A stretch of DNA of 20,413 nucleotides from Phycisphaerales bacterium UBA7812 (GTDB taxonomy: Bacteria > Planctomycetota > Phycisphaerae > Phycisphaerales > UBA1924): NCBI GenBank assembly GCA_002480345.1, contig DLBY01000125.1, forward strand, positions 1-20,413, written 5' to 3'. The notes beneath the pieces were generated by a model. It was not told the DNA's origin and did no database searches. It saw only the letters and a list, made by a program, of their open reading frames with translations. Positions 1 through 7,609 of this stretch are shown in pieces. The position numbers and the translations under genes are program-made. The stretch's first letter is position 1. Every line of letters begins with the position of its first letter.

Positions 1-505
1 CCGGTGGACGCACGTCGCCCAGGCACTGCCAGAGCGCCGAGTGCTCGCTGTCGACGGGGAGCAATCTGGCGCCTGTTCGGCTGCACGCATCGACGACCAG
101 CTGGCCCGCGGCGACGAGTGTTTCCTTGTTTGCCAGCGCCACATCGATCCCGAGTTCGACGGCTGCGAGCGTTGCGCCGAGCCCGGCGGACCCGACGATC
201 GCACCGACAACGAGATCCACGCCGACGGTTTCGTGCGCACGGCGGACGAGTTCCTCGGCTGCGCTCTCGCCTGTGATCTGTTCGGCGCTGGCATCCAGTT
301 GTTCACTGGCGCAGGTCGAGACGAATCGAGGTTTGAACTGTTCGATCTGGCGGGCGAGCTCGTCGCTGGCACGCCCCGCAGCGAGACCGACGACCTCGAA
401 GCGGTGCGACCCGTTCTGCGCATTGAGATGCCCGATGACGTCCAGCGTCTGCGTCCCGATCGAGCCGGTGGAGCCCAGTATGACGATGCGCTTTGGGGAC
501 GTCAT
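1..505 (-). CDS. dxr: 1-deoxy-D-xylulose 5-phosphate reductoisomerase, N-terminal part (cut by window edge)
   Basis: This is the first 168 residues of DXR, the cytosolic NADPH-dependent enzyme that converts DXP to MEP in the non-mevalonate isoprenoid pathway. The N-terminus carries the Rossmann motif GSTGSIGTQTLDV (residues 11-23). It is followed by the family-typical GAIVGSAGL (101-109), ALANKE (124-129) and PVDSEHSALWQCL (150-162). The Asp and Glu of VDSE (D152, E154) correspond to the metal ligands of E. coli DXR. The start at 505 lies 4 bp after the stop of the RNase E gene and has no obvious Shine-Dalgarno of its own, so translation is probably coupled to rne. The 3' end, with the C-terminal helical domain, lies beyond the left edge. 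Identification is very secure. Confidence 0.96.
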   Translation of the reverse strand, partial: MTSPKRIVILGSTGSIGTQTLDVIGHLNAQNGSHRFEVVGLAAGRASDELARQIEQFKPRFVSTCASEQLDASAEQITGESAAEELVRRAHETVGVDLVVGAIVGSAGLGATLAAVELGIDVALANKETLVAAGQLVVDACSRTGARLLPVDSEHSALWQCLGDVRPP

Positions 506-509
506 CGGA

Positions 510-3386
510 TCACTCGTCGCTCATGGCAGCCTTCTCGCTCGGCTTCAGCTTGCGCCGGCTGCCGGCGTAGAGCGTTCGAGGCTTCTTCGGCTTGGGGGTC
601 TCGGCGACAACTTCGACGGTGGGCGGGCTCTTCTCTGCATTGGCTTTGCCGTTGGACGTCTCGCCGGACTCGGAAGTTTCCGACGACTTGCCCTTGCCCC
701 GGCCGCCACGCCTGCGACGACGCTTCTTCTTGCCGCCCGATTCGTCATCGCCTTCGGATTTCGCCTCGTCAGAGGGGGAGCTCTCGGCGTCGGGTGCTGC
801 GTCTTGGCTGGCCTTGGCCTCGGCATCGGGCTTGGCTGACTCTTCATTCTCGCCATCGGCATCGCCCGCGGCATCGGCGCTGGAGCTGCGCTTCTTGCCG
901 CGACGGCGGCGGCGCTTCTTCTTGGGCTTCTCGTCGCCTTCGGACTCGGCGTCGCCGGCCTCGGCATCGCCCGCGTTTTCGTTCTGCTCGGGCTGCTCGG
1001 CTTCTTTGGATTCGCTCTCAGAATCGGACGAGCTCTCGGCTTCCGTGTCGCCTGACTCTTCGCCTTCCTGTGACTTGTCGCCACTGCGCTTGCGGCCCCG
1101 CCCGCCGCGACGGCGACGGCGGCGCTTCTTCTTGCCGCCCGACTGCTGCTCGTCATCCTCGTCCTCGTCATCCGCGGTGGCAACGGCCTTGGCGGCGTCG
1201 ATCTCGATCGGGTGCGGGTCGGCGACGTCCTCGATCGCCTGCAGCAGGTCCTCTTCCTCGCTGATCTCATCCCACGCGCGGTCGTCGGAGGAATCGGTCC
1301 ACTCGGGGAGCTGCTTGGGGAGCCTTGGCTTGGGCAGCGTTGCGACGTCGATGTCGTTGCCCGCCTCGTCGTAGGCATAGACGTTGAACCGCTCGGTGCC
1401 GAGCTGATCGCTCACGCGCACCATGACGGTCTTCTGGGTGATCAGTTCCATCCGAGTGATGGATCGGCGTCGGCTTGAGAGCAGTTCACCCGCGACGCGG
1501 CCAGGCACGACGAGCTCAGCCTTCTTCACCTTGTCGTAGCTGAGGATCAGCGCCAGCTCGCGCAGCGCCTCGGCCGCGAGCGACTCGGGCTTGCGGACCC
1601 AGCCCCGTCCCATGTGCGGCGGCAGCTCGGTGTAGTGCGTGCCCTGGGCGCTCGGACGCATGCGCTGACGTGTCATCTCCATGATGCCGAACTGGCTGAT
1701 CGGGAGGATGGTGCTCTTGGCGCGGTCGCGCTTGAGTCGGTCCTTGAAGCGGTTCTCGATGTCCTTGCGGTTGGACGCGTGGCGCATGTCGATGAGGTCG
1801 CAGATGACGAGCCCGCCCAGGTCGCGGAGTCGGAGCTGGCGGCAGATCTCGTCGACGGCCTCGACATTGGTGTTGTACGCGTTGGCTTCGGCGTCGCGGG
1901 CGCCGCGTGAGCGTCCGGAGTTGACATCGATCGCGACGAGGGCCTCGGTCTGCTCCATGACGAGGGCGCCGCCCGAGGGGAGGGGGACCTCGGTCGCGTG
2001 CATGAGCTCGAGCTGCTCCTCGATGCCGAAGGCGTGGAAGATGGGTCGCTTCTCGTCGTAGAGGCAGAGCTTGGTCGCGGCGCGGGGGGAGACGATCTTC
2101 ATGAAGCCCGCGGCGCGGGCGAGGGCGGCGGGGTTGTCGATGACGACGCGTTTGACCTGGTTGGTGACGCGGTCGCGGATGGTGCGGAGGAGCAGGTCGG
2201 CCTCGGAATAGAGCAGGGCGGGGCCCTTGCCCTTCTTGCGCTTGCGTTCCATGTCCTTCCAGAGGCGCTGGAGGTAGGCGAGGTCGCGCTTGAGATCGGT
2301 CTTGGTGCGGTCGAGGCCCGCGGTGCGGAGGATGAAGCCGAAGCCCTCGGGGAGGTCGAGCTGGTCGAGGATCTTGCGCATCTTCTTGCGCAGGTCCTCG
2401 TCCTCGACCTTGCGGGAGACGCCCACCTTGTCCATGTCGGGCATCATCACGAGGAAGCGCCCGGGGATGGAGAGGTAGCTGGTGAGGGTGGGGCCCTTGG
2501 TGCCCACGCCCTCCTTGAGGACCTGGACGGTGATCTCCTGGCCCTTCTTCAGTGCCTTCTCGATGGGGGGGCGCTGGCGGCGCGGGGTCTTGCGGCCCAC
2601 GCGCTCGGTCTCGTCGTCACCCGCGCCCGGGAAGTAGCGGGGGTGGAGATCGGAGAGGTGGAGGAAGCCCGCTTCTTCGGTTCCGAAGTCGACGAAGGCG
2701 GCCTGGATGTTGCGCTCGATGTTGACGACCTTGCCACGGTAGATGTTCCCGACGCGGGAGACATTCTGCGTGGGCTCGGCGTCGAACTCCTCGAGCTTGC
2801 CGTCCTCGATGATCGCGATCCGGCAGTCCTCGCCGGGCGTGTAGTTGATGATCATCTCGGAGGGCGCCTCGGCGACGGGGGTCGCGGGGGCGGCCTGGTC
2901 GTCGTCGGGCTCGAGGGCGCGTTCCTCGGTGGACTCGCCCTCGGCGGGGGCGGGCGCGTCGTCGTCGTCCGCGTCGGTATCGTCGGTCGTCTCGTCGGTG
3001 CTCGCGTCCGCGGCCTTCGCGGGGGTCTTCTTGCGGCGCGAGCGCTTCTTGCGGGGCTTGGCGGGCGATTCGCTCTCCCCGTCGTCTTCCGGGGCCTGGT
3101 CGGCCTTTGTGTCGGCTGACTCATCGGAGGATGGGTCAGCCGCGGGCGACGCGTCTTCGGGCGCGTTGTCAGGCGCGTCATCGTCCGCCTGCGAGGCGGT
3201 TTTCTTGGTGGTGCGCTTGCGCGTGGTTTTCTTTGCCGCGGTCTTGGCGGACTTCTTGGTCGTCCGCTTGGACTTCTTCTTGGTCGTCTTCGCGGGCGGC
3301 TTGGGCTCGGCGGTGGGCGATGCCTCGGCGCCGGGCGCGTCGGTGGTGGTTTCTGTCGTCGCTTCGGTTGTCTGGTCGTCTGCCAT
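510..3386 (-). CDS. rne: Ribonuclease E/G with long charged N- and C-terminal tails
   Basis: This 958-residue protein belongs to the RNase E/G endoribonucleases, which act in mRNA decay and rRNA/tRNA processing. Residues 1-178 are a disordered Lys- and Asp/Glu-rich extension. The S1 RNA-binding domain follows (about 188-305, with RVGNIYRGKV and AAFVDFG), then the 5'-sensor/RNase H-like region and the DNase I-like catalytic core. The catalytic motifs are VAIDVNSG (D487, N489) and VICDLIDM (D530), matching E. coli D303, N305 and D346. The residues aligning with the E. coli zinc-link cysteines C404 and C407 are L588 and H591. The tail (about 700-958) alternates acidic stretches with three KKKRRRRR-type blocks. 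I chose the start at 3386 because the open frame upstream (to 3695) reads as unstructured Arg/Pro translation unlike the family. dxr follows at 4 bp and ptsI lies 312 bp upstream on the same strand. The family call is secure; whether RNase E or G type is best is judged from the size and the tails. Confidence 0.95.
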   Translation of the reverse strand: MADDQTTEATTETTTDAPGAEASPTAEPKPPAKTTKKKSKRTTKKSAKTAAKKTTRKRTTKKTASQADDDAPDNAPEDASPAADPSSDESADTKADQAPEDDGESESPAKPRKKRSRRKKTPAKAADASTDETTDDTDADDDDAPAPAEGESTEERALEPDDDQAAPATPVAEAPSEMIINYTPGEDCRIAIIEDGKLEEFDAEPTQNVSRVGNIYRGKVVNIERNIQAAFVDFGTEEAGFLHLSDLHPRYFPGAGDDETERVGRKTPRRQRPPIEKALKKGQEITVQVLKEGVGTKGPTLTSYLSIPGRFLVMMPDMDKVGVSRKVEDEDLRKKMRKILDQLDLPEGFGFILRTAGLDRTKTDLKRDLAYLQRLWKDMERKRKKGKGPALLYSEADLLLRTIRDRVTNQVKRVVIDNPAALARAAGFMKIVSPRAATKLCLYDEKRPIFHAFGIEEQLELMHATEVPLPSGGALVMEQTEALVAIDVNSGRSRGARDAEANAYNTNVEAVDEICRQLRLRDLGGLVICDLIDMRHASNRKDIENRFKDRLKRDRAKSTILPISQFGIMEMTRQRMRPSAQGTHYTELPPHMGRGWVRKPESLAAEALRELALILSYDKVKKAELVVPGRVAGELLSSRRRSITRMELITQKTVMVRVSDQLGTERFNVYAYDEAGNDIDVATLPKPRLPKQLPEWTDSSDDRAWDEISEEEDLLQAIEDVADPHPIEIDAAKAVATADDEDEDDEQQSGGKKKRRRRRRGGRGRKRSGDKSQEGEESGDTEAESSSDSESESKEAEQPEQNENAGDAEAGDAESEGDEKPKKKRRRRRGKKRSSSADAAGDADGENEESAKPDAEAKASQDAAPDAESSPSDEAKSEGDDESGGKKKRRRRRGGRGKGKSSETSESGETSNGKANAEKSPPTVEVVAETPKPKKPRTLYAGSRRKLKPSEKAAMSDE
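687..1142 (-). repeat. Three arginine/lysine-rich repeat blocks in the RNase E tail
   Basis: The rne C-terminal tail contains three similar basic blocks, at residues 749-767 (nt 1086-1142), 818-833 (nt 888-935) and 883-900 (nt 687-740). Each is a Lys-Lys-Lys-Arg(5-6) run, and two of them are followed by GGRG. Acidic and Ser-rich linkers of about 50 residues separate them. The DNA is also repeated, with near-identical gcttcttcttgccgcc-type stretches on the + strand. Such arginine-rich patches in RNase E tails usually bind RNA; here that is inferred from composition. Confidence 0.8.
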
Positions 3387-3698
3387 GGGTGCTCGCGGGG
3401 GTGCCGCGGACCGAGGGCGAATCACCGGGCTGTCGCGTGTCGGATTGGCTCGCGTGTGTGCATGCCGTGTGTCTGCCGGACGCTGGGCTCTGGCGCGGGC
3501 GCCGGATCGGATCCCCTCGGGGGTGATCGGGCGCCCGGCCCCGTCCCGCGGTCTTCCGAAGATCGGCGTGGTGCCGATCGGGAGCGCTCGCGGGGCGGCG
3601 GTGGTCGGTCGGTTCGCGCCGGCGGCGGGGGTCTGATCCCGCGGCCGGGGGTGTGTTTCCCGTGCGTGCCTGGTCCCTCGCAGGGCCTTGGACACGCT
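3387..3698 (-). other. 312-bp gap between ptsI and rne: probable long rne leader
   Basis: No convincing gene is seen here. The only long minus-strand frame is the upstream extension of rne, which reads as low-complexity Arg/Pro/Ala. A perfect 7-bp inverted repeat with a 5-nt loop, GATCGGC-gtggt-GCCGATC, lies at 3561-3579. RNase E genes are often autoregulated through structured 5' leaders, so this gap may be such a leader. I could not find a credible -10/-35 pair inside it, and rne may instead be read through from ptsI. Confidence 0.4.
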
Positions 3699-5462
3699 TC
3701 AGCGGTCGTCGGTGTAGCCTCTGAACGCTTCCGGGACGAGTGTTCTGACCTGATCGCGGAGGTAGGCCGCGACTTCGGTTTCCGAATCGAGGGAGATCGC
3801 TTTTTTGGCGATCTGCTCGCATTGCTTGATGGTGACCGCACGGACCACCTGTTTGAGGGCGGGGATGCCGGACGCCGTCAGGGAGAGGGTACGCAGTCCG
3901 AGCCCGAGGAGCAATACGGCATAGATCGGCTCCCCGGCGGATTCCCCGCAGCATGAAACGGGGATTTCGCGGCGTTTGGCGGCGCGGGCGATGTCGCGGA
4001 TGAGCTTGATGACCGCGGGATGGGTGGGCATGTAGAGCGAGGCGACCTGCTCGTTGGTGCGGTCGACGGCGAGGGTGTACTGGACGAGGTCGTTGGTCCC
4101 GATGGAGAAGAAGTCGGCTTCCTGGGCGAAGGCGTCGGCCATCACGGCGGCGGAGGGGACCTCGACCATCATGCCGACGGGGATCTTGCGGTCGTGGGGG
4201 ATGCCCAGTTCGTCGAGGTCCTCGGCGGCGTCGTTGAGCAGGTGGCGGGCCTGGCGGAACTCGTGGAGGGTTGTGATGAGGGGGAACATGATCTTGACCG
4301 GCCCGTGGGCGCTGGCGCGGAGCAGCGCGCGGAGCTGGGTCTTGAACATGGGCATGTTCTGGAGGCAGTAGCGGATGGAGCGGAGGCCCAGGAAGGGGTT
4401 GCGCTCGGGGAACTCGGCGCGCTGCTGGGTGTACTTGTCGGCGCCGAGGTCGACGGTGCGGATGGTGAGGGGCCTGCCGCCCAGCGCGTCGATGCACCGC
4501 TTGTAGACGCGGTAGTGGTCTTCTTCGGTGGGTTCGTGATCCCCGGTGAGGTAGAGGAACTCGGTGCGGTAGAGGCCGACCCCGACGCCGCCCATCTCGA
4601 GGACCGCCTCGGCTTCTTCGGGGAACTCGATGTTGCCCAGGAGTTCGATCTCGACGCCGTCGGCGGTGACGGCGGGGAGGTCGGCGGTCTCTCTGAGCGA
4701 GAGGGTGAACGACTCGCGCTGGGTGATGCGGGCGCGGTATTCCTCGATGGTGTCGTCGTCGGGGTCGAGGACGATGCGGCCCCGGTCCCCGTCGACGATG
4801 ATCATCTCCCCGTCGTTGGCGAGGAAGGTGAGCCTGCGGCACCCGACGACGGCGGGGAGACCCAGGGCGCGGGCGACGATCGCGGTGTGGCTTGTGGGCC
4901 CGCCCAGGTCGGTCGCCATCGCGAGGACCTTGGAGCGTTCGAAGCCCGCGGTCTGGGAGGGGGTCAGGTCCCGCGCGGCGACGATCCCGGGCTCGGTGAA
5001 GCGGGCGGTCGCCTGCCCCATGCCTCCCATCAGGTGGTTGAGGAGCCGATCGGCGAGGTCCTGCAGGTCGTTGACCTTGGTGCGGAAGGCGGCGTCGGTG
5101 CGGCTGGCGAATCTCTCGGTCCAGTCGCGGAAGACCTTGGCGACCGCGAACTCGGCGGCGACGCCCTCGGCGCGGATCATCTCGCTGATGGGCCCGACAA
5201 GGGCCTTGTCGGAGAGGGCGCCGATGTGGAACAGGAAGATCTTCGCGGTCTCTTCGCCCATCTCCTCGGCGGCGGTCTTGTGGACCTCCATGAGCGCGGC
5301 GATCGAGGCGTTGCGGGCGGTCTCGAAGCGTTCGACCTCCGCGTCGATCTGATCGGGCTCGATGACCCGCTTGGGGATGCGGCGTCCCTTCGCGTCGTCG
5401 AGCACGCGGACGCGCCCGATGACGATGCCTGGGGAGACCGGGATGCCCTTGAGGATCTTCAT
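3699..5462 (-). CDS. ptsI: Phosphoenolpyruvate-protein phosphotransferase (PTS enzyme I)
   Basis: This is a full-length enzyme I (587 residues; E. coli EI is 575). It autophosphorylates from PEP and passes the phosphate to HPr in the cytosol. The N-terminus has the typical GIPVSPGIVIGRV. The active-site histidine lies in DLGGPTSHTAIVARALGLPA (H192). The PEP-binding TIM barrel shows LYRTEFL (298-304), NPFLGLRSIRYCL (355-367), VEVPSA (433-438), SIGTNDLVQYTLA (453-465) and the catalytic Cys in SCCGESAGEP (C505). No HPr or EII gene is visible here. Planctomycetes often have reduced, regulatory PTS sets, so the output could be regulation rather than sugar import (inference). It is transcribed divergently from rho, and a promoter candidate lies about 115-140 bp upstream of the start. 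Confidence 0.97.
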   Translation of the reverse strand: MKILKGIPVSPGIVIGRVRVLDDAKGRRIPKRVIEPDQIDAEVERFETARNASIAALMEVHKTAAEEMGEETAKIFLFHIGALSDKALVGPISEMIRAEGVAAEFAVAKVFRDWTERFASRTDAAFRTKVNDLQDLADRLLNHLMGGMGQATARFTEPGIVAARDLTPSQTAGFERSKVLAMATDLGGPTSHTAIVARALGLPAVVGCRRLTFLANDGEMIIVDGDRGRIVLDPDDDTIEEYRARITQRESFTLSLRETADLPAVTADGVEIELLGNIEFPEEAEAVLEMGGVGVGLYRTEFLYLTGDHEPTEEDHYRVYKRCIDALGGRPLTIRTVDLGADKYTQQRAEFPERNPFLGLRSIRYCLQNMPMFKTQLRALLRASAHGPVKIMFPLITTLHEFRQARHLLNDAAEDLDELGIPHDRKIPVGMMVEVPSAAVMADAFAQEADFFSIGTNDLVQYTLAVDRTNEQVASLYMPTHPAVIKLIRDIARAAKRREIPVSCCGESAGEPIYAVLLLGLGLRTLSLTASGIPALKQVVRAVTIKQCEQIAKKAISLDSETEVAAYLRDQVRTLVPEAFRGYTDDR

Positions 5463-5550
5463 GGATCGGATCGCGCTGGGAGAGTCGGGCCCGCGGGTCG
5501 CGGGTGCGGGAAAAGGCCCATGGTAGCGGGGACGGCGGGGGGGCTCAGGG

Positions 5551-5580
5551 TTGACAGAGGGGGCTGAGGTTGCCCATACT
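5551..5580 (+). promoter_or_regulatory. Sigma-70-type promoter candidate for rho
   Basis: A perfect -35 box TTGACA (5551-5556) is followed after 18 bp by CATACT (5575-5580), a four-of-six match to TATAAT. This would start transcription near 5587 and leave a leader of about 300 nt before the rho start codon at 5886. Assigned by eye. Confidence 0.55.
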
Positions 5581-5603
5581 ACTGCGTCGGCGTCCGGTGT
5601 CAG
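5576..5603 (-). promoter_or_regulatory. Sigma-70-type promoter candidate for ptsI, overlapping the rho -10 box
   Basis: Read on the minus strand, CTGACA (5603-5598) is followed after 16 bp by TAGTAT (5581-5576). These are a five-of-six -35 match and a four-of-six -10 match. The -10 box is the reverse complement of bases that also form the rho -10 on the + strand. Transcription would begin near 5569, giving ptsI a leader of roughly 107 nt. Confidence 0.5.
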
Positions 5604-5885
5604 GCCGCCGAGCGATCCGGTCGTTCGGATGCGCGGGCGTGAAGAGGCCCGCGAATCGGTCCGCCCGGTGTGGTTGAGCGCAACAGGATCAGACGCCTTG
5701 CCGCCCGCGTTTCGGGCAGGCCCGGTATCGGGTGTGTCCCGTGCCCCACGATCAGGGTGATTGCCCGGGTCGGGTGCCGGTCATGCGAGGGGTGGATTGT
5801 GTGTGTGGGTGTCGGCGCGGGGCCGATCCCGGGTTGCGTTCGTGCAGCGGGTCTGCGTTCGTGCGCCTGCTGGTGCGGGGAAGCG

Positions 5886-7088
5886 ATGATGGAAGGTTCG
5901 GAGAGCACCCTGACGGGCATTCTCGAATGGCCGCAACGCGCCGAGGGGCGTGTGCGGCAGGTGAACGACTCGGCGGTGGTCGTGCAGAGCGCCGACGATC
6001 CGTATGTGCCGGTGTCGTTCGGGGACGAGTTGCCCTTGCGGAACGGGCTGGAAGTCACCGTCGAGGTGGTTCGGAAGAAGAGCCGACGGAGGCGGGGCAA
6101 GCCCGGTCCTCGGAATGTCCGCCCGGTGGTCGAGTCGTTCCTGAAGATCGAGGGGATGGATCCGGACCAGTTCGCGAGCGCCAAGGCGTTCGAGGACCTG
6201 ACGAGCATCGACCCCGAGCCCAGGCTGACGCTGGAATATCCGGGCTGCCCGCCGGCGTGCCGGCTGATCGATCTGTTCTGCCCGATTGGTTACGGCCAGC
6301 GCGGCTTGATCGTCAGCCCCCCCAAGGCGGGCAAGACGACGCTGATGAAGCAGATCACCGAGTCGATCCTGCGGAACCACGAGGATGTGCATGTCATCCT
6401 GCTGCTCATCGACGAGCGGCCCGAGGAGGTCACGGACTTCAAGCGCACCTTCGCGACAACGCGCCCCGACGACGAGTGGCCCCACCCGTGGGGTCGGGAC
6501 AGGATCCGGATTCTTGCGTCGAGCAACGACCACGATGTCGAGCGGCATATCCAGCTCGCGACGCTCACGCTCGAGCGCTGCAAGCGGATGGTCGAGGCGG
6601 GGCGGCACGTGCTGGTGATGATGGACTCGCTGACGCGCCTGGGGCGCGCCTTCAACCGGAGCGGCAAGCACGCGAACAGCGGGCGCACGATGTCGGGCGG
6701 CATCGACAGCAAGGCGCTGGAGATCCCCAAGCAGATCTTTGGGGCTGCTCGTAACACGGAGGACGGCGGGAGCCTGACGATGCTCGCGACCTGCCTTGTG
6801 GACACCGGGAGCCAGGGCGACGCGGTGATCTTCGAGGAGTTCAAGGGCACGGGCAACATGGAGCTGATCCTCGACCGCAAGGTCGCGGAGAAGCGGCTGT
6901 TTCCCGCGATGAACCTCGCGGCGAGCGGGACGCGGAAAGAGGACAAGCTGCTGGACGAGAAGACGCTCTCGACGATCACCGCTTTGCGCCGGCGGATGCT
7001 GAACATGCACCCCGATCAGCAGATCGAGCAGCTGCTCGCGGCGGTGAGCCGGTTTGAGACGAACGACAAGCTGGTGGGGCTGGGGTGA
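5886..7088 (+). CDS. rho: Transcription termination factor Rho, divergent RNA-binding regions
   Basis: This 400-residue hexameric RNA helicase/ATPase family member would terminate transcription and is slightly shorter than E. coli Rho (419). The ATPase core is clear: LIVSPPKAGKTT (Walker A, K150), LLIDERPEEVTDFKR (173-187), VLVMMDSLTRL (D247, Walker B), IFEEFKGTGNMEL (315-327), EKRLFP (R337, the arginine valve) and SGTRKED (R350, the arginine finger). The N-terminal helical domain is absent, and the OB-fold region (about 8-85) lacks the GFGFLR motif. K283 and K326 of the E. coli Q- and R-loops align with R267 and Q310, and the Q-loop has two extra residues. I chose the ATG at 5886 (a second one is at 5889), after GGGGAAG, because homology begins there. 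The stop overlaps the next start (GTGA). Family assignment is secure; a second, canonical rho elsewhere in the genome is possible. Confidence 0.93.
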   Translation: MMEGSESTLTGILEWPQRAEGRVRQVNDSAVVVQSADDPYVPVSFGDELPLRNGLEVTVEVVRKKSRRRRGKPGPRNVRPVVESFLKIEGMDPDQFASAKAFEDLTSIDPEPRLTLEYPGCPPACRLIDLFCPIGYGQRGLIVSPPKAGKTTLMKQITESILRNHEDVHVILLLIDERPEEVTDFKRTFATTRPDDEWPHPWGRDRIRILASSNDHDVERHIQLATLTLERCKRMVEAGRHVLVMMDSLTRLGRAFNRSGKHANSGRTMSGGIDSKALEIPKQIFGAARNTEDGGSLTMLATCLVDTGSQGDAVIFEEFKGTGNMELILDRKVAEKRLFPAMNLAASGTRKEDKLLDEKTLSTITALRRRMLNMHPDQQIEQLLAAVSRFETNDKLVGLG

Positions 7089-7609
7089 ATCGCGACCCGA
7101 TGAACGAGCGCGAGTTCCGGGGCACGCGGTCCGCGTTGCGGACGATCGGGCCTGTGCTCGCCGTCGTCGGGCTGATCTGCCTGATCATCGCGTTGGTGGA
7201 CATGTTCGGATCGATGGGTTCGTTCGGCGGGCCGCCCAAGTTGTTCTGGCTCGCGTTCGTCGGCCTGCCGCTGCTGGCGGTCGGGCTCGGCATGACCAAG
7301 GCGGGGTACGCCGGAAAGATCGCGCGGTACTACGGGCGCGAGGTGGGCCCCGCGGTGAGCGCGACCTTCAACGAGGTTGCGGAAGACAGCGCCCCGGGGG
7401 TGCGCGCGGTGAGCGGCGCGGTGCGGGACGGGATCGCGGGCGAAACGGGATCGGCCTGCGCGTCGTGCGGCGCGGCGAACGACGCGGACGCGAAGTTCTG
7501 TGCGGCGTGCGGGGAACGGATGCAAGCGACCGCCTGCGGCTCGTGCGGGCACCCGGCGAAAGCGGGGGCGCGGTTCTGTGACGAGTGCGGGGCGGGGCTC
7601 GCAGGCTGA
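7085..7609 (+). CDS. Two-TM membrane protein with C-terminal double zinc ribbon
   Basis: This 174-residue protein has a short polar N-terminus, two hydrophobic segments (about 19-41 and 52-70), a linker and two zinc-ribbon knuckles. The first knuckle is C125xxC128...C139xxC142, the second C151xxC154...C165xxC168, the pattern of a DZR-type double zinc ribbon. With both membrane passes near the N-terminus, the ribbons probably sit in the cytosol (inference). The GTG start at 7085 shares its last two bases with the rho stop TGA, which suggests translational coupling; an ATG at 7100 is an alternative start. Zinc-ribbon tails of this kind usually mediate protein or nucleic-acid contacts, so no enzymatic role is proposed. 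I do not recognise a named family for the whole protein. Its tie to rho is the most informative clue. Confidence 0.82.
   Translation: MNRDPMNEREFRGTRSALRTIGPVLAVVGLICLIIALVDMFGSMGSFGGPPKLFWLAFVGLPLLAVGLGMTKAGYAGKIARYYGREVGPAVSATFNEVAEDSAPGVRAVSGAVRDGIAGETGSACASCGAANDADAKFCAACGERMQATACGSCGHPAKAGARFCDECGAGLAG

Larger units (their letters stand above)
5463..5885. other. 423-bp divergent intergenic region between ptsI and rho
   Basis: This stretch holds two back-to-back promoter candidates around 5551-5603, described separately. It also holds a roughly 300-nt rho leader. The frame upstream of rho stays open from 5670, but its translation is rich in Cys, Arg and Gly, lacks hydrophobic periodicity and resembles no Rho N-terminal domain. 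I therefore treat it as leader. An 11-bp direct repeat, TGCGTTCGTGC, occurs at 5835-5845 and 5854-5864 with a 19-bp period, just before the rho start. Rho genes are commonly autoregulated by termination in their leaders, which fits a long leader. Confidence 0.5.

Noticed and set aside
1998..3119. 373-codon + strand open frame opposite rne, of the sort sometimes misannotated as an NAD-glutamate dehydrogenase
   Set aside because: Low-complexity Leu/Ala/Gly translation with no enzyme motif. rne is certain on the minus strand.
3387..3695. N-terminal extension of RNase E to 3695
   Set aside because: The extra 103 residues are Arg/Pro-rich without family resemblance. The Met at 3386 begins the typical acidic/Lys-rich tail.
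4020..5567. 515-codon + strand open frame opposite ptsI
   Set aside because: Antisense shadow. ptsI on the other strand has every enzyme I motif in order.
5670..5885. 72-codon N-terminal extension of Rho, or an upstream peptide
   Set aside because: Cys/Arg/Gly-rich with no Rho N-domain features. It is better explained as leader downstream of the promoter at 5551-5580.
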